Assembly: GCA_023136305.1 (NCBI GenBank)
Contig: JAGLSF010000051.1
Location: 1-10,216, forward strand
From: Spirochaetota bacterium
GTDB taxonomy: Bacteria > Spirochaetota > B62-G9 > DRHN01
Reading direction: 5' to 3'
Length of the DNA: 10,216 bases
The first letter of the stretch is position 1. Every line of letters begins with the position of its first letter. The notes under the pieces are model-generated. The model had not been told where the DNA came from. It ran no database searches and worked only from the letters and a program-made list of their open reading frames with translations. Position numbers and translations under genes: made by a program. This document shows positions 1-6,777 of this stretch, piece by piece.

Positions 1-66
1 CGTGGCCCTTTTTAAAAGTATGGACATATCGATATCCTGCTCCCTCCACAGCTCAGTCAGTCTCAT
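1..66 (-). CDS. Possible start of an unidentified gene running off the left edge
   Basis: A minus-strand frame opens with ATG at 66 and stays open to base 1, giving 22 residues that begin MRLTELWREQDIDMSILL. An in-frame stop (76-78) lies four codons upstream, so this ATG is the only start. The residue mix looks protein-like, and the frame sits just beyond a terminator for the operon upstream on the same strand, where a new gene could begin. I see no Shine-Dalgarno sequence and do not recognise the family. It may be chance. Confidence 0.25.
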   Translation of the reverse strand, partial: MRLTELWREQDIDMSILLKRAT

Positions 67-114
67 GTGATGAGATTACGAACGAACGCGTAAGTCAGCT
101 GAGGTGATGTACTG

Positions 115-147
115 AAAAGAAAAATTGCCTGTAGACTCAGGGCAATA
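115..147 (-). terminator. Rho-independent terminator, minus strand
   Basis: Bases 124-131 pair with 138-146 (ATTGCC with GGCAAT plus an inner TG/CA, one bulged G at 140), closing a six-base loop. Read on the minus strand, the stem is followed at once by TTTTTCTTTT (115-124). It is placed to end the lnt-cobC-cobU transcript, about 290 nt beyond the cobU stop. The far side of the hairpin has no T-run, so it should not act on the plus strand. Confidence 0.62.
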
Positions 148-188
148 ATAAAATTAAATTCCAAAAAGATCAAACGATTTTACAGTCT

Positions 189-434
189 ATGACCAGGCTT
201 ATACAGCAACTCAAGAGCTCGATTGAAGAAAGTGCTTCCGATTGAAAGGGGAGCAACGGTATATTCTGTCCCCATTCAGTCGAAGAGCTCATCGATGCCG
301 CAGGCTTTCAGCCAGTCCGTCTGATACCCAGGCGGGCCGAACTTCAGTTGGCAGATGCATATCTTCCAAGCAATTTCGGCGACGGTGCGAGACGCACCTT
401 TGATATCTTTGAGCACTATATCGGTGGGGAGATG
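189..434 (+). pseudogene. Remnant of a 2-hydroxyacyl-CoA dehydratase subunit (HgdB/BcrC-like), N-terminal part
   Basis: One frame from the ATG at 189 reads MTRLIQQLKSSIEESASD, then a TGA stop at 243, and continues in the same frame as GIFCPHSVEELIDAAG, QPVRLIP and LADAYLPSNF. This matches the N-terminus of 2-hydroxyglutaryl-CoA dehydratase / benzoyl-CoA reductase-type subunits: a helix, then G-[YI]-FC..-EEL-..AAG-..PVRL, then ADAYL.SNFC. Members are oxygen-sensitive Fe-S enzymes of roughly 370-430 residues that dehydrate 2-hydroxyacyl-CoA or reduce aromatic acyl-CoA. Here the cysteine expected after SNF is glycine (TGC to GGC is one change). Recognisable sequence fades near 430, just before the convergent cobU stop. 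The nonsense codon, lost cysteine and truncation make it a dead gene. The family call comes from motif memory, not a search. Confidence 0.6.
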
Positions 435-435
435 A

Positions 436-951
436 TTATCTTATCTTCACACCGATACTGCTTACCACGAGATAGGCTTCGATGCTCGAGCGGGCAAAAA
501 TCTGATTTACCTCGCCAGCCAATCTCCTGTATTCCCGGGACTCCCCAGATGCGGGAATGATGCCCATACCGAGCTCATTGCTCACCACCACAATCTTCTT
601 GTCGAGATACTCCAGGTGAGAGGCCAAATCCTCTGCACGCTCAATGATCTCTGAACCGTCACACTGATCCATGTAGAGAAGGTTTGAAACCCACATGGTC
701 AGGCAGTCGATGATGAGGCCGCTGTGCCGTTCATCCATGTGCCCTACTGCTGAAATGATGTCCAGTGGTTCTTCTATTGTTTTCCAGGCCGCAGGCCGCT
801 CTCTTCGGTGTGCTGCGATTCGCAGCTCCATTTCCGCATCTGTTTTTACTCCCGTGGCAATGAAGGTGATATCCTTCCGGGAACTCAGGAGCTGGAGAGC
901 GAATTTGCTTTTACCGGAACTGGCGCCTCCTGTGACGAATGTGTAGGCCAT
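436..951 (-). CDS. cobU: Adenosylcobinamide kinase / adenosylcobinamide-phosphate guanylyltransferase
   Basis: This is the bifunctional enzyme of nucleotide-loop assembly in cobalamin synthesis. It phosphorylates adenosylcobinamide, then transfers GMP from GTP to give adenosylcobinamide-GDP, the partner for CobS; it is cytoplasmic. The 171 residues match the family length. A P-loop GGASSGKS lies at residues 8-15. H48 in the RIAAHRRERP stretch aligns with the guanylylated histidine (H46) of Salmonella CobU. Conserved blocks IDCLTMWVSNLL (81-92), SNELGMGIIP (124-133) and the end VVSSIGVKI (162-170) all fit. The ATG at 951 follows GGAGG with a short 4-nt spacer. It lies 14 nt after the cobC-like gene, so the two loop-assembly genes are co-transcribed. 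A stand-alone cobU-cobC pair fits either salvage or de novo synthesis; no other cob genes are visible. Confidence 0.93.
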   Translation of the reverse strand: MAYTFVTGGASSGKSKFALQLLSSRKDITFIATGVKTDAEMELRIAAHRRERPAAWKTIEEPLDIISAVGHMDERHSGLIIDCLTMWVSNLLYMDQCDGSEIIERAEDLASHLEYLDKKIVVVSNELGMGIIPASGESREYRRLAGEVNQIFARSSIEAYLVVSSIGVKIR

Positions 952-965
952 GGTTCCTCCAGATC

Positions 966-1589
966 TTAGTGAGGGGTGCAGTTGAGCTGTTCGATATAGC
1001 CGGATGTGTCTGATATCCGGACCACGGTTAACGATGCATTGTCGATCGCAAAGGGCGCACGTTTTCCCTCTTCGCTGCCAAGTATATGCAGTATGAAGAA
1101 GACAATGGGTGTGTAGTGTGAGACGACAATGACAGCGTTCCAGTCAGCGGCACTTCGAAGCGAATCGATGAAGAGCCCAATGCGTTTACGGACATCCTGC
1201 GGCGATTCTCCCTCAGGAAAGCGAAAGTGAAAGGGGTCCTGCACGTACCGTTCCCAGTGGGGCAGCCGGGCAAGCTCCTCCTTCCCAACTCCCTCCCAGG
1301 TGCCGAAATTCGTTTCAAGGAGCAGTTCATCCTTTTGGACAGGGAGATGTACGCGCCTTGATATGCACCGGGCAGTGTGAAGGGCCCTTCTCAGGGGACT
1401 GGAGTAGAGTGCATCAAACTGCCATCCGTGCCTGCCCAAGAGTCTGGCGGCACGCGCGGCCTGTTTTCTCCCTCGGGCGGTGAGTTCGGGGTCGGTTCTG
1501 CCGGTCAGTGTACGTTCCTGATTGGCTTTGCTTTCCCCGTGACGGATGAGTATGACTCTTCTGTACTGGATTGGATTCCAGGGGGACAT
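966..1589 (-). CDS. cobC: Histidine phosphatase, probable alpha-ribazole-5'-phosphate phosphatase
   Basis: This is a phosphoglycerate-mutase-like phosphatase of 207 residues. The catalytic motif LIRHGES is at 14-20 (H17 takes the phosphate), followed by TGRTDPELTARG (29-40), SSPLRRALHTA (63-73), the acid E92 in LLETNFGTWEG, FPEGES (124-129) and the second histidine H158 in VVSHYTPI. In cobalamin synthesis CobC removes phosphate from alpha-ribazole phosphate or adenosylcobalamin phosphate. The fold alone does not prove the substrate; the call rests on cobU lying 14 nt downstream. The frame extends upstream to 1673, but that part overlaps the end of lnt and lacks family features. The ATG at 1589, four bases past the lnt stop and preceded by GGGAG about 10 nt away, gives the normal N-terminus. 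Other reading: a general broad-specificity phosphatase. Confidence 0.82.
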   Translation of the reverse strand: MSPWNPIQYRRVILIRHGESKANQERTLTGRTDPELTARGRKQAARAARLLGRHGWQFDALYSSPLRRALHTARCISRRVHLPVQKDELLLETNFGTWEGVGKEELARLPHWERYVQDPFHFRFPEGESPQDVRKRIGLFIDSLRSAADWNAVIVVSHYTPIVFFILHILGSEEGKRAPFAIDNASLTVVRISDTSGYIEQLNCTPH

Positions 1590-1593
1590 GGGT

Positions 1594-3219
1594 TCATGTC
1601 TCCCGTACAGAATTGGCCGGTCTCTTGATAAGGAATGCGATGGATGACACAAAGGAGATGATGAGAACGGCAAGGCTTAATTTGGGAAGTATGTTTCCAT
1701 AACGCGTGTAAAAAGTCATTCTGAGGTTGGGTCCTACCTCGCCGATCAAATAGCCGGCCTCCTTGATGGGCAGTATCCCAACGACCCTTCCATAGGGATC
1801 GGTAATGGCTGTGACACCGTCATTGGCTGCCCGCGCATACCAGATTCGGTTTTCAATGGCGCGAAACTTGGTAATGGTGAAATGCTGGAAATGGCCCGCT
1901 TTGGTCTGTGTCCACATGTCGTTGGATATGTTGAGTATGAAATCCGCGCCGTTTCTTACGAACTCTCTGATGAAATAGCCGTAGGTTCCCTCCCAGCAGA
2001 TAACCACGCCGAATTTCATCTTTTCATTCTCGAATACCATGAGTTCAGTGCCGCGGGTGAATCCAGCGCTGTCGGTGAAGTTATCTAGGATTTTGCGAAG
2101 AAAGGCTATGCGTTCACCCAGCGGGAAATGTTCCCCGAAGGGTGTGAGCTGTATCTTGTCATATTTCCCGATAATCTCACCCTGAGGATTCAGGTAATAG
2201 GCGCTGTTGGTCCACACCTCGGTCTCACCCCGTGTGGGGTATAGCTCATCCAAATATTCCTCATTGAGCTCGTCTCCCTCATCTATGTAGTAGTTGTCGG
2301 GTGAACCGATGATGAAGTGGGTTTCCGCTTCCTGCACGAGCCGCTGTATTCGCATGTGATAGGATGTCCCGTATGCGAGGTTGGGGCGAAGGCTCGTCCT
2401 TATTGCCGTTTCAGTCCACACGATGAGGTCAAGGTCTTCTTCCTCCCAGTAGCTCTCCCGTGTGAGCTTGGTAAGGGTCCGGAGGGTCTTCCACTTCTCC
2501 TCTTTCCATGTGGTTCTGGGGCTGCTCAATCCCTGAATCATCGATATCTTCATCCGGGGCTCATCGGGGATTTGTTCACTTAAGCGGACCCAACCGTAGA
2601 TGATGCTCAGTGCGATGAGGCCGATTGAAACGTAGAATGGTATGATATAGTAGGGGGACATCTCCTTCAATTTGAATGCTCTTCCCCTGAAGATTTCTGG
2701 GACCAGCTCCACAAGGCCTGCACTGAACAGCACGATGATGAATGAGATGAGCTGCTCACCGCCGATATCGGCGAGCTGTATAAAGGGAAGGAAGTTGTGC
2801 TGCGTGTATCCGATCGATCCAAAGGTGAAGCCGAGGAAACCGAAACTCCTCCCGAAATCAACGGCAATCCATATGAAGGGAACGAGTATAGCCCGGTATT
2901 TCGGAAACGCCCTCGAAACGAGGTTTATGATCAGCAGACTCAGCACAAAGAAACCACCGAATGCAACAGTGACAAATGCCACGCCGACCATCGCCATGTA
3001 GGCGTTCATCCAGAAGAGGTACAGACAGTAGAACAGGAAGGCGAACAGTATGCCGTAACCCAGTGTCCTCGCCAGATTTGACCGGTACACCACATACAGA
3101 ATGGGCATCAGGGCAAAGAAGGCGAGGAAGTTGAGGTTATAGGGTGGGTAGGAAAAGAGCAGCAGCATGGCTGAAAGTGTGGATAAGGGAATGGCAATAT
3201 ACCATTTCATCTCGTTCAT
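1594..3219 (-). CDS. lnt: Apolipoprotein N-acyltransferase
   Basis: This inner-membrane enzyme performs the last step of lipoprotein maturation, moving an acyl chain from phospholipid to the free amino group of the lipidated N-terminal cysteine. Of the 541 residues, about 1-215 form a hydrophobic region with several membrane spans (for example 7-24, 30-45, 53-70, 76-100, 110-120, 155-172, 190-210). Residues 225-495 are a periplasmic carbon-nitrogen hydrolase domain, and a final span lies near 512-531. The Glu-Lys-Cys triad is visible: E270 in VWTETAI, K355 in YDKIQLTPFGEHFPLG, C408 in VVICWEG. The RAIENRIWYARAANDGVTAITDPYGRV stretch (453-479) is typical of Lnt. The ATG at 3219 has AGAGG about 5 nt upstream; a second ATG at 3210 is possible. 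It is the first gene of a tight three-gene run with cobC and cobU, an odd functional mix. Confidence 0.95.
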   Translation of the reverse strand: MNEMKWYIAIPLSTLSAMLLLFSYPPYNLNFLAFFALMPILYVVYRSNLARTLGYGILFAFLFYCLYLFWMNAYMAMVGVAFVTVAFGGFFVLSLLIINLVSRAFPKYRAILVPFIWIAVDFGRSFGFLGFTFGSIGYTQHNFLPFIQLADIGGEQLISFIIVLFSAGLVELVPEIFRGRAFKLKEMSPYYIIPFYVSIGLIALSIIYGWVRLSEQIPDEPRMKISMIQGLSSPRTTWKEEKWKTLRTLTKLTRESYWEEEDLDLIVWTETAIRTSLRPNLAYGTSYHMRIQRLVQEAETHFIIGSPDNYYIDEGDELNEEYLDELYPTRGETEVWTNSAYYLNPQGEIIGKYDKIQLTPFGEHFPLGERIAFLRKILDNFTDSAGFTRGTELMVFENEKMKFGVVICWEGTYGYFIREFVRNGADFILNISNDMWTQTKAGHFQHFTITKFRAIENRIWYARAANDGVTAITDPYGRVVGILPIKEAGYLIGEVGPNLRMTFYTRYGNILPKLSLAVLIISFVSSIAFLIKRPANSVRET

Positions 3220-3251
3220 TTCCGCCTCTGAGAAGATGTATAACAGCTCTT

Positions 3252-3281
3252 AATATATACAGCTAGGTTTATGAGGGGCAA
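3252..3281 (-). promoter_or_regulatory. Candidate sigma70-type promoter for lnt-cobC-cobU
   Basis: On the minus strand, TTGCCC (3276-3281) and TATATT (3252-3257) are separated by 18 nt inside the 86-nt gap between the response regulator stop and the lnt start. Matches to consensus are 4/6 and 5/6. The gap is too short for a cobalamin riboswitch, and I see no terminator in it, so read-through from the response regulator is also possible. Confidence 0.35.
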
Positions 3282-3305
3282 TAATCGAATTCCCGTAAGG
3301 AAGGT

Positions 3306-3680
3306 TTATGTGCTCTTGGAGAGGTCGAGGGCGCTGTCAATAGCCCTGGAAATATCAATGACAGAGCATGGTTTTGAAAGAAAGTTCGTAACACCGTAGT
3401 TTTGGGCCAGAGCATAATTCCGGTCAGACCCGTAGCCCGTAATAATGATGATGGGAATGTCAGTGTTCGATTCCCGGATCATCCTGATGAGGCTCATCCC
3501 GTCAACATTGGGCATCTTCAGGTCGGTGATGATGAGGTCCACCTTGAAATTGTTAAATATCTTGAATGCCTGTTCGCCGTCGTAGGCAACGAGTGCGGTG
3601 GCTCCGCGACGTTCGATGATCTCTTTGATGAGGTGAGCTATTGTTCTGTCATCGTCCGCGATGAGAATATTCCTTGCCAT
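3306..3680 (-). CDS. Single-domain response regulator (CheY-like receiver)
   Basis: The protein is 124 residues and almost entirely one receiver domain with no output domain. The acidic pocket is D9-D11 (IADDD), the phosphorylated aspartate D53 (ITDLKMPNVDG), the switch T81 (IIIITGYG) and the conserved lysine K103 (FLSKPCS). It could therefore be phosphorylated and act by protein contact or as a link in a phosphorelay. The hybrid histidine kinase encoded divergently, two genes away, is a natural candidate partner, but this is inference. The frame can be extended to a GTG at 3701; I chose the ATG at 3680 because ARNILIADDD is the standard start of the fold. Neither start has a strong Shine-Dalgarno sequence. 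The gene lies 86 nt upstream of lnt on the same strand. Confidence 0.85.
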   Translation of the reverse strand: MARNILIADDDRTIAHLIKEIIERRGATALVAYDGEQAFKIFNNFKVDLIITDLKMPNVDGMSLIRMIRESNTDIPIIIITGYGSDRNYALAQNYGVTNFLSKPCSVIDISRAIDSALDLSKST

Positions 3681-3735
3681 TGCCGGGAATCCGGTATACA
3701 CGTATCGACTTATGAGATGGATTCGAACCCCTCTA

Positions 3736-3791
3736 GAACAATACTATTACATGTATATTTACAATGCAAAATATTTTTATAGGTATTGTTC
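3736..3791. repeat. Long inverted repeat in the divergent intergenic region
   Basis: GAACAATAC (3736-3744) is matched exactly by its reverse complement GTATTGTTC (3783-3791). Pairing continues inward with TAT/ATA past one extra base. An inner ATATTT/AAATAT pair closes a loop around ACAATGCA. The whole is strongly AT-rich and lies between the divergent response regulator and methyltransferase genes. It could be an operator, a cruciform or a hairpin in a leader RNA. No T-run follows either arm, so a terminator is unlikely. Confidence 0.55.
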
Positions 3792-3839
3792 GTACTATAC
3801 TATCCACATCGAGATCTGCAGCAATACTAGTCTATTTGT

Positions 3840-3868
3840 TTGAATCAGCCGGCACACTTTACTATACT
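3840..3868 (+). promoter_or_regulatory. Probable sigma70-type promoter of the methyltransferase-kinase operon
   Basis: TTGAAT (3840-3845) and TATACT (3863-3868) are 17 nt apart, matching consensus at 4/6 and 5/6. Initiation would fall near 3875, right at the Shine-Dalgarno sequence, leaving a leader of only about 20 nt. The nine bases TACTATACT here (3860-3868) also occur at 3793-3801, where no good -35 partner is seen, so a second start or a repeated protein-binding site is possible. Confidence 0.45.
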
Positions 3869-3874
3869 CATTAT

Positions 3875-3880
3875 AGGAGG
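3875..3880 (+). promoter_or_regulatory. Strong but distant Shine-Dalgarno sequence
   Basis: A full AGGAGG ends 14 nt before the ATG at 3895, longer than the usual 5-9 nt. No in-frame ATG, GTG or TTG lies closer, and the protein alignment expects a start at or near 3895, so the spacing seems genuine. Confidence 0.5.
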
Positions 3881-3894
3881 ATTCTCAGAATTCA

Positions 3895-4824
3895 ATGGCC
3901 AATGAATTTCTTGAACTGATTCAGAGGGAGTATATGGTTCTTGACGGTGCTTTTGGGACCATTCTGCAGGAACGGGGACATACACCCGATCAATTACCCG
4001 AGGAATGGAACATAACCAGGCCGGAGGTGGTTCGAGATATACACCTCCAGTACTTTGCTGCGGGAGCGCAAATCGTAACCACCAATACATTCGGTGCATC
4101 GCCCCTCAAACTCGGAATGAGGGGGAAGGAGAAGTTAACTGAAGAGGCGAACAGGCGTGGCGTACAGCTCGTCCGGGAAGCCCTGCATTCATTCAGGAAC
4201 ATGGAAGGCAATCCTCCCGAAGTCCGGAAGGATAGGCGGTTCATTGCCGGTTCTTTCGGACCCTGTGGGAAAATGCTCGGCATGGAACTCGGGCCTGATG
4301 TGATTGAAAAATCCGTTCTTGAACAGGGGGAGGTTCTCGCGGATGAGGGGGTGGACCTCTTTATGGTCGAGACGATGATGGACCTGAGCGAGGCTGAACT
4401 TGTGGTTAAAACCCTGAAGAGTTCTTTTCCTGTACCCCTTATCGCATCCATGGTATTCAACCGTACAAAGGAGGGCAGCTATCGAACTCTTTTCGGAGAC
4501 ACTGTCGCCGATGCAGTACACAGGCTTGCCGCTGCTGGAGCAGATGCCGTGGGTACAAACTGCGGCCTGATTGGGCAGTACATCGAGGTCATAGGCGAGA
4601 TGCGTGCTTTGACCGATATTCCGCTTGTCCTCTATCCCAATGCCGGAATTCCAAAGTTAAAAGGGGATAAAACGATTTATAAGGTTACATCCGAGGAACT
4701 CATACAAGATTTGGATGCCGCTCTGCATGCGGGGGCCTCTATTATCGGCGGCTGCTGCGGAACAACGCCCGAGTATGTACGCCTCCTGTCTGAAAGGATC
4801 AAACACAGAAAGAGGATGACATGA
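3895..4824 (+). CDS. Stand-alone homocysteine S-methyltransferase domain protein
   Basis: The 309 residues form one Hcy-binding (betaine-homocysteine methyltransferase / MetH N-terminal) barrel, which uses a zinc-bound thiol of homocysteine as methyl acceptor. Early motif: LDGAFGTILQERG (16-28). Next come EVVRDIHLQYFAAGAQIVTTNTFGAS (44-69) and GSFGPCG (119-125). The zinc ligands are C223 in GTNCG and C287-C288 in GGCCGTTP, all present. The cobalamin-binding, folate-binding and reactivation domains of full MetH are absent, so the protein would need a separate corrinoid protein or another methyl donor such as S-methylmethionine or betaine. Split MetH-like proteins are known in anaerobes. The donor cannot be told from sequence. 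Its last codons overlap the kinase start (ATG at 4821 inside ACATGA), implying translational coupling. Confidence 0.88.
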   Translation: MANEFLELIQREYMVLDGAFGTILQERGHTPDQLPEEWNITRPEVVRDIHLQYFAAGAQIVTTNTFGASPLKLGMRGKEKLTEEANRRGVQLVREALHSFRNMEGNPPEVRKDRRFIAGSFGPCGKMLGMELGPDVIEKSVLEQGEVLADEGVDLFMVETMMDLSEAELVVKTLKSSFPVPLIASMVFNRTKEGSYRTLFGDTVADAVHRLAAAGADAVGTNCGLIGQYIEVIGEMRALTDIPLVLYPNAGIPKLKGDKTIYKVTSEELIQDLDAALHAGASIIGGCCGTTPEYVRLLSERIKHRKRMT

Positions 4825-6767
4825 GGGTTCTTATCGTCGAGGATAATCACGATCATCAGTTTATCATTCGTAAAAAACTCGAAGAGTACCGTGACGGTAT
4901 CACCATTGATACTGCTGAAACGGTCGGTGACGCGGAGCACCTCATTCAGAAGAACAGCTATGAGTCGGTTCTCCTCGACTACAGGCTGCAGGGTTCGAGC
5001 GGCATTGAGCTTGTCAAGTGGATTCAGGAACGTGAGATCGAAGTTCCGATCATCATGATAACGAATATGGAGGACGTGAGTATTGCCGTTCAGGCTGTAA
5101 AACTGGGTGTCTATGATTATCTCTGTAAAAACAGGGAGAGTCTCGATCGACTGCCGCTGCTCATTGACAAAGCCACCGAAGAGTACAGGCTCAAGAAGAA
5201 ACTCAAAGAGGCGGAGTTTCGATACAGTACCCTTGTGGAGGGTATCAACGAAGCGGTGTTTCTCATGAACAGGGAAAAAGAGATACTGTACATCAGTTCT
5301 TCCGTAGAACGGCTGTTCGGCTGTGCGGAGGAAGAGTGTAAGAAAAACTTCAGAAACCTCTTCTCTGAACGGGGATGGCAAACCTTCCGGCGTAAATGCG
5401 GAGATGTTTTGAAGGACAGGGGAGTCGAACCCTTCGTACTCATGATGAGGAGAACAGACGGCCATACGCTCATGGCGGAGATAAACGCATCGGTATTCCT
5501 GGAACATGATGAGGTGAGCGGTATCATTGGTACCATACAGGATGTTACGGAACGAGTTCTTCTTGAGCGGGAGCTCAATGCTGAAAGGGAAGAGACCCGA
5601 AAGGCCAACAGAAATCTCAGGAAAGCCATCGAGGACCTGCGGCGGGCACAGGCACAGCTCGTACAATCTGAAAAGCTTGCTGCTGTGGGTCAGCTCGTTT
5701 CGGGTGTTGCCCATGAGTTAAACAACCCTCTTTTCAGTGCCATGGGAAATACTGAATTGCTCATCATGGACTGCGAGTTCGGGAAGGATGAACGTGAGAA
5801 GCTCGAAAAAGTTCTGGACTCGATCAATCGGGCCCGTCTCGTTGTACGGGAGCTCGTACAGTTTTCGCAGGGTGAAAATATTGAGAAAGAGCTGCTGACG
5901 GTCAATGACCTTATTTACAGATCAGTAAAGCGGGTGGAGTATGAACTGAAGCTCCGCCACGTGGACGTGGAATCAGACCTGCAGGAAGACGTGCCGCCGC
6001 TGTTCGGAAATCCGGTCAGCCTTCAGAGGGTGCTGCTCAACATTCTTACCAATGCAAGGCAGGCCTTTGACGAGAGGGGCAGCGGTGGGCTGATACGGGT
6101 TCGTTCCTTCTACGATGAGGAGAAGCAGGACATTGTGATTGAATTTGCAAACAATGGCCCCGAAATTCCGGAAGATATCATCTCAAACATCTTTGACCCC
6201 TTCTTCACCACACGGGAGGTGGGTGATGGCACAGGCCTGGGGCTTTCAACGGCATACGGCATTGTGAAGGAGCATGAGGGTGAGTTGACGGTTCAGAGTA
6301 ATCAAGAGTGGACCGTTTTTACCATCCGGCTGCCTGTTCAGGATGATCCGCTCGTAAAGCTGGAGCCCCTGCAACAAGAAGCTACTGTCGAGGAAAGCCC
6401 CATATGCGGTGAGTCGGTTCTAATTGTCGAAAGCGAGCCAATTATCTGTAATCTTCTGTGCGATTTCTTTTCTAAAAGGGGATGCAGTGTGGAGACCGCG
6501 TCATCCGGGAAGGAAGCACTCGAGATTCTGGGGAAAAAGCCAGTTGATAATCTGGTCATTGATGACCGGGTGGCCGATACAACTGGAACTTCTCTGATCG
6601 AGCGTATTGAAAAGAAAAACCTGGGTGTTTCCGGCCGAACTCTCCTGATTGTCGAAAATGGAGTGGGTGATGGGGCCGGAGGGAACCGCTCGGATCAGGA
6701 TGTGGTAATCTTGAAAAAACCCTTTTCCTTTGATGAGCTTCTCCATGTGCTGGGTCACATGAAATAA
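4821..6767 (+). CDS. Hybrid sensor histidine kinase, REC-PAS-HisKA-HATPase-degenerate REC
   Basis: Order in the 648 residues: receiver 1-120 with E7/D8, phosphorylatable D53 (LLDYRLQGSSG), T81 and K103; PAS domain about 133-247; coiled coil about 248-285; HisKA with H298 in SGVAHELNNPL; HATPase with the N box (LLNILTNARQAF, 405-416), NNGPEIPEDI (444-453), FDPFFTT (458-464) and GDGTGLGLSTAYG (468-480). A second receiver-like domain (about 531-648) keeps D581 and a lysine (K632/K633). It has VESEP where an acidic pair is expected and lacks the switch Thr/Ser, so it is probably degenerate. No membrane span or signal peptide is seen, so it is a cytoplasmic kinase. The leading receiver suggests another kinase controls it; its output may pass to the divergent single receiver. 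It shares an operon with a homocysteine methyltransferase. GTG-type or later starts are not needed; the overlapping ATG fits the fold. Confidence 0.92.
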   Translation: MRVLIVEDNHDHQFIIRKKLEEYRDGITIDTAETVGDAEHLIQKNSYESVLLDYRLQGSSGIELVKWIQEREIEVPIIMITNMEDVSIAVQAVKLGVYDYLCKNRESLDRLPLLIDKATEEYRLKKKLKEAEFRYSTLVEGINEAVFLMNREKEILYISSSVERLFGCAEEECKKNFRNLFSERGWQTFRRKCGDVLKDRGVEPFVLMMRRTDGHTLMAEINASVFLEHDEVSGIIGTIQDVTERVLLERELNAEREETRKANRNLRKAIEDLRRAQAQLVQSEKLAAVGQLVSGVAHELNNPLFSAMGNTELLIMDCEFGKDEREKLEKVLDSINRARLVVRELVQFSQGENIEKELLTVNDLIYRSVKRVEYELKLRHVDVESDLQEDVPPLFGNPVSLQRVLLNILTNARQAFDERGSGGLIRVRSFYDEEKQDIVIEFANNGPEIPEDIISNIFDPFFTTREVGDGTGLGLSTAYGIVKEHEGELTVQSNQEWTVFTIRLPVQDDPLVKLEPLQQEATVEESPICGESVLIVESEPIICNLLCDFFSKRGCSVETASSGKEALEILGKKPVDNLVIDDRVADTTGTSLIERIEKKNLGVSGRTLLIVENGVGDGAGGNRSDQDVVILKKPFSFDELLHVLGHMK

Positions 6768-6777
6768 GTAGCCGCCC

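Noticed and set aside
243..245. TGA in the dehydratase remnant read as selenocysteine
   Set aside because: It falls in a non-catalytic linker, no obvious SECIS hairpin follows it, and the gene is also truncated and lacks a key cysteine.
1590..1673. Upstream extension of the cobC frame to 1673
   Set aside because: It overlaps the lnt 3' end, and the extra 28 residues do not resemble the phosphatase family; the ATG at 1589 is well placed.
3220..3305. Cobalamin riboswitch upstream of the lnt-cobC-cobU run
   Set aside because: The gap is only 86 nt, too short for the roughly 200-nt element, and no B12-box-like sequence is visible.
3681..3894. SAM or other methionine riboswitch ahead of the methyltransferase
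   Set aside because: The spacer shows only the AT-rich inverted repeat; I see no conserved riboswitch core and no terminator hairpin with a T-run.
4677..5714. A 345-codon open frame on the minus strand, opposite the methyltransferase end and the kinase
   Set aside because: It lies wholly antisense to two well-supported genes, shows no recognisable motif and looks like a codon-bias shadow of the kinase.
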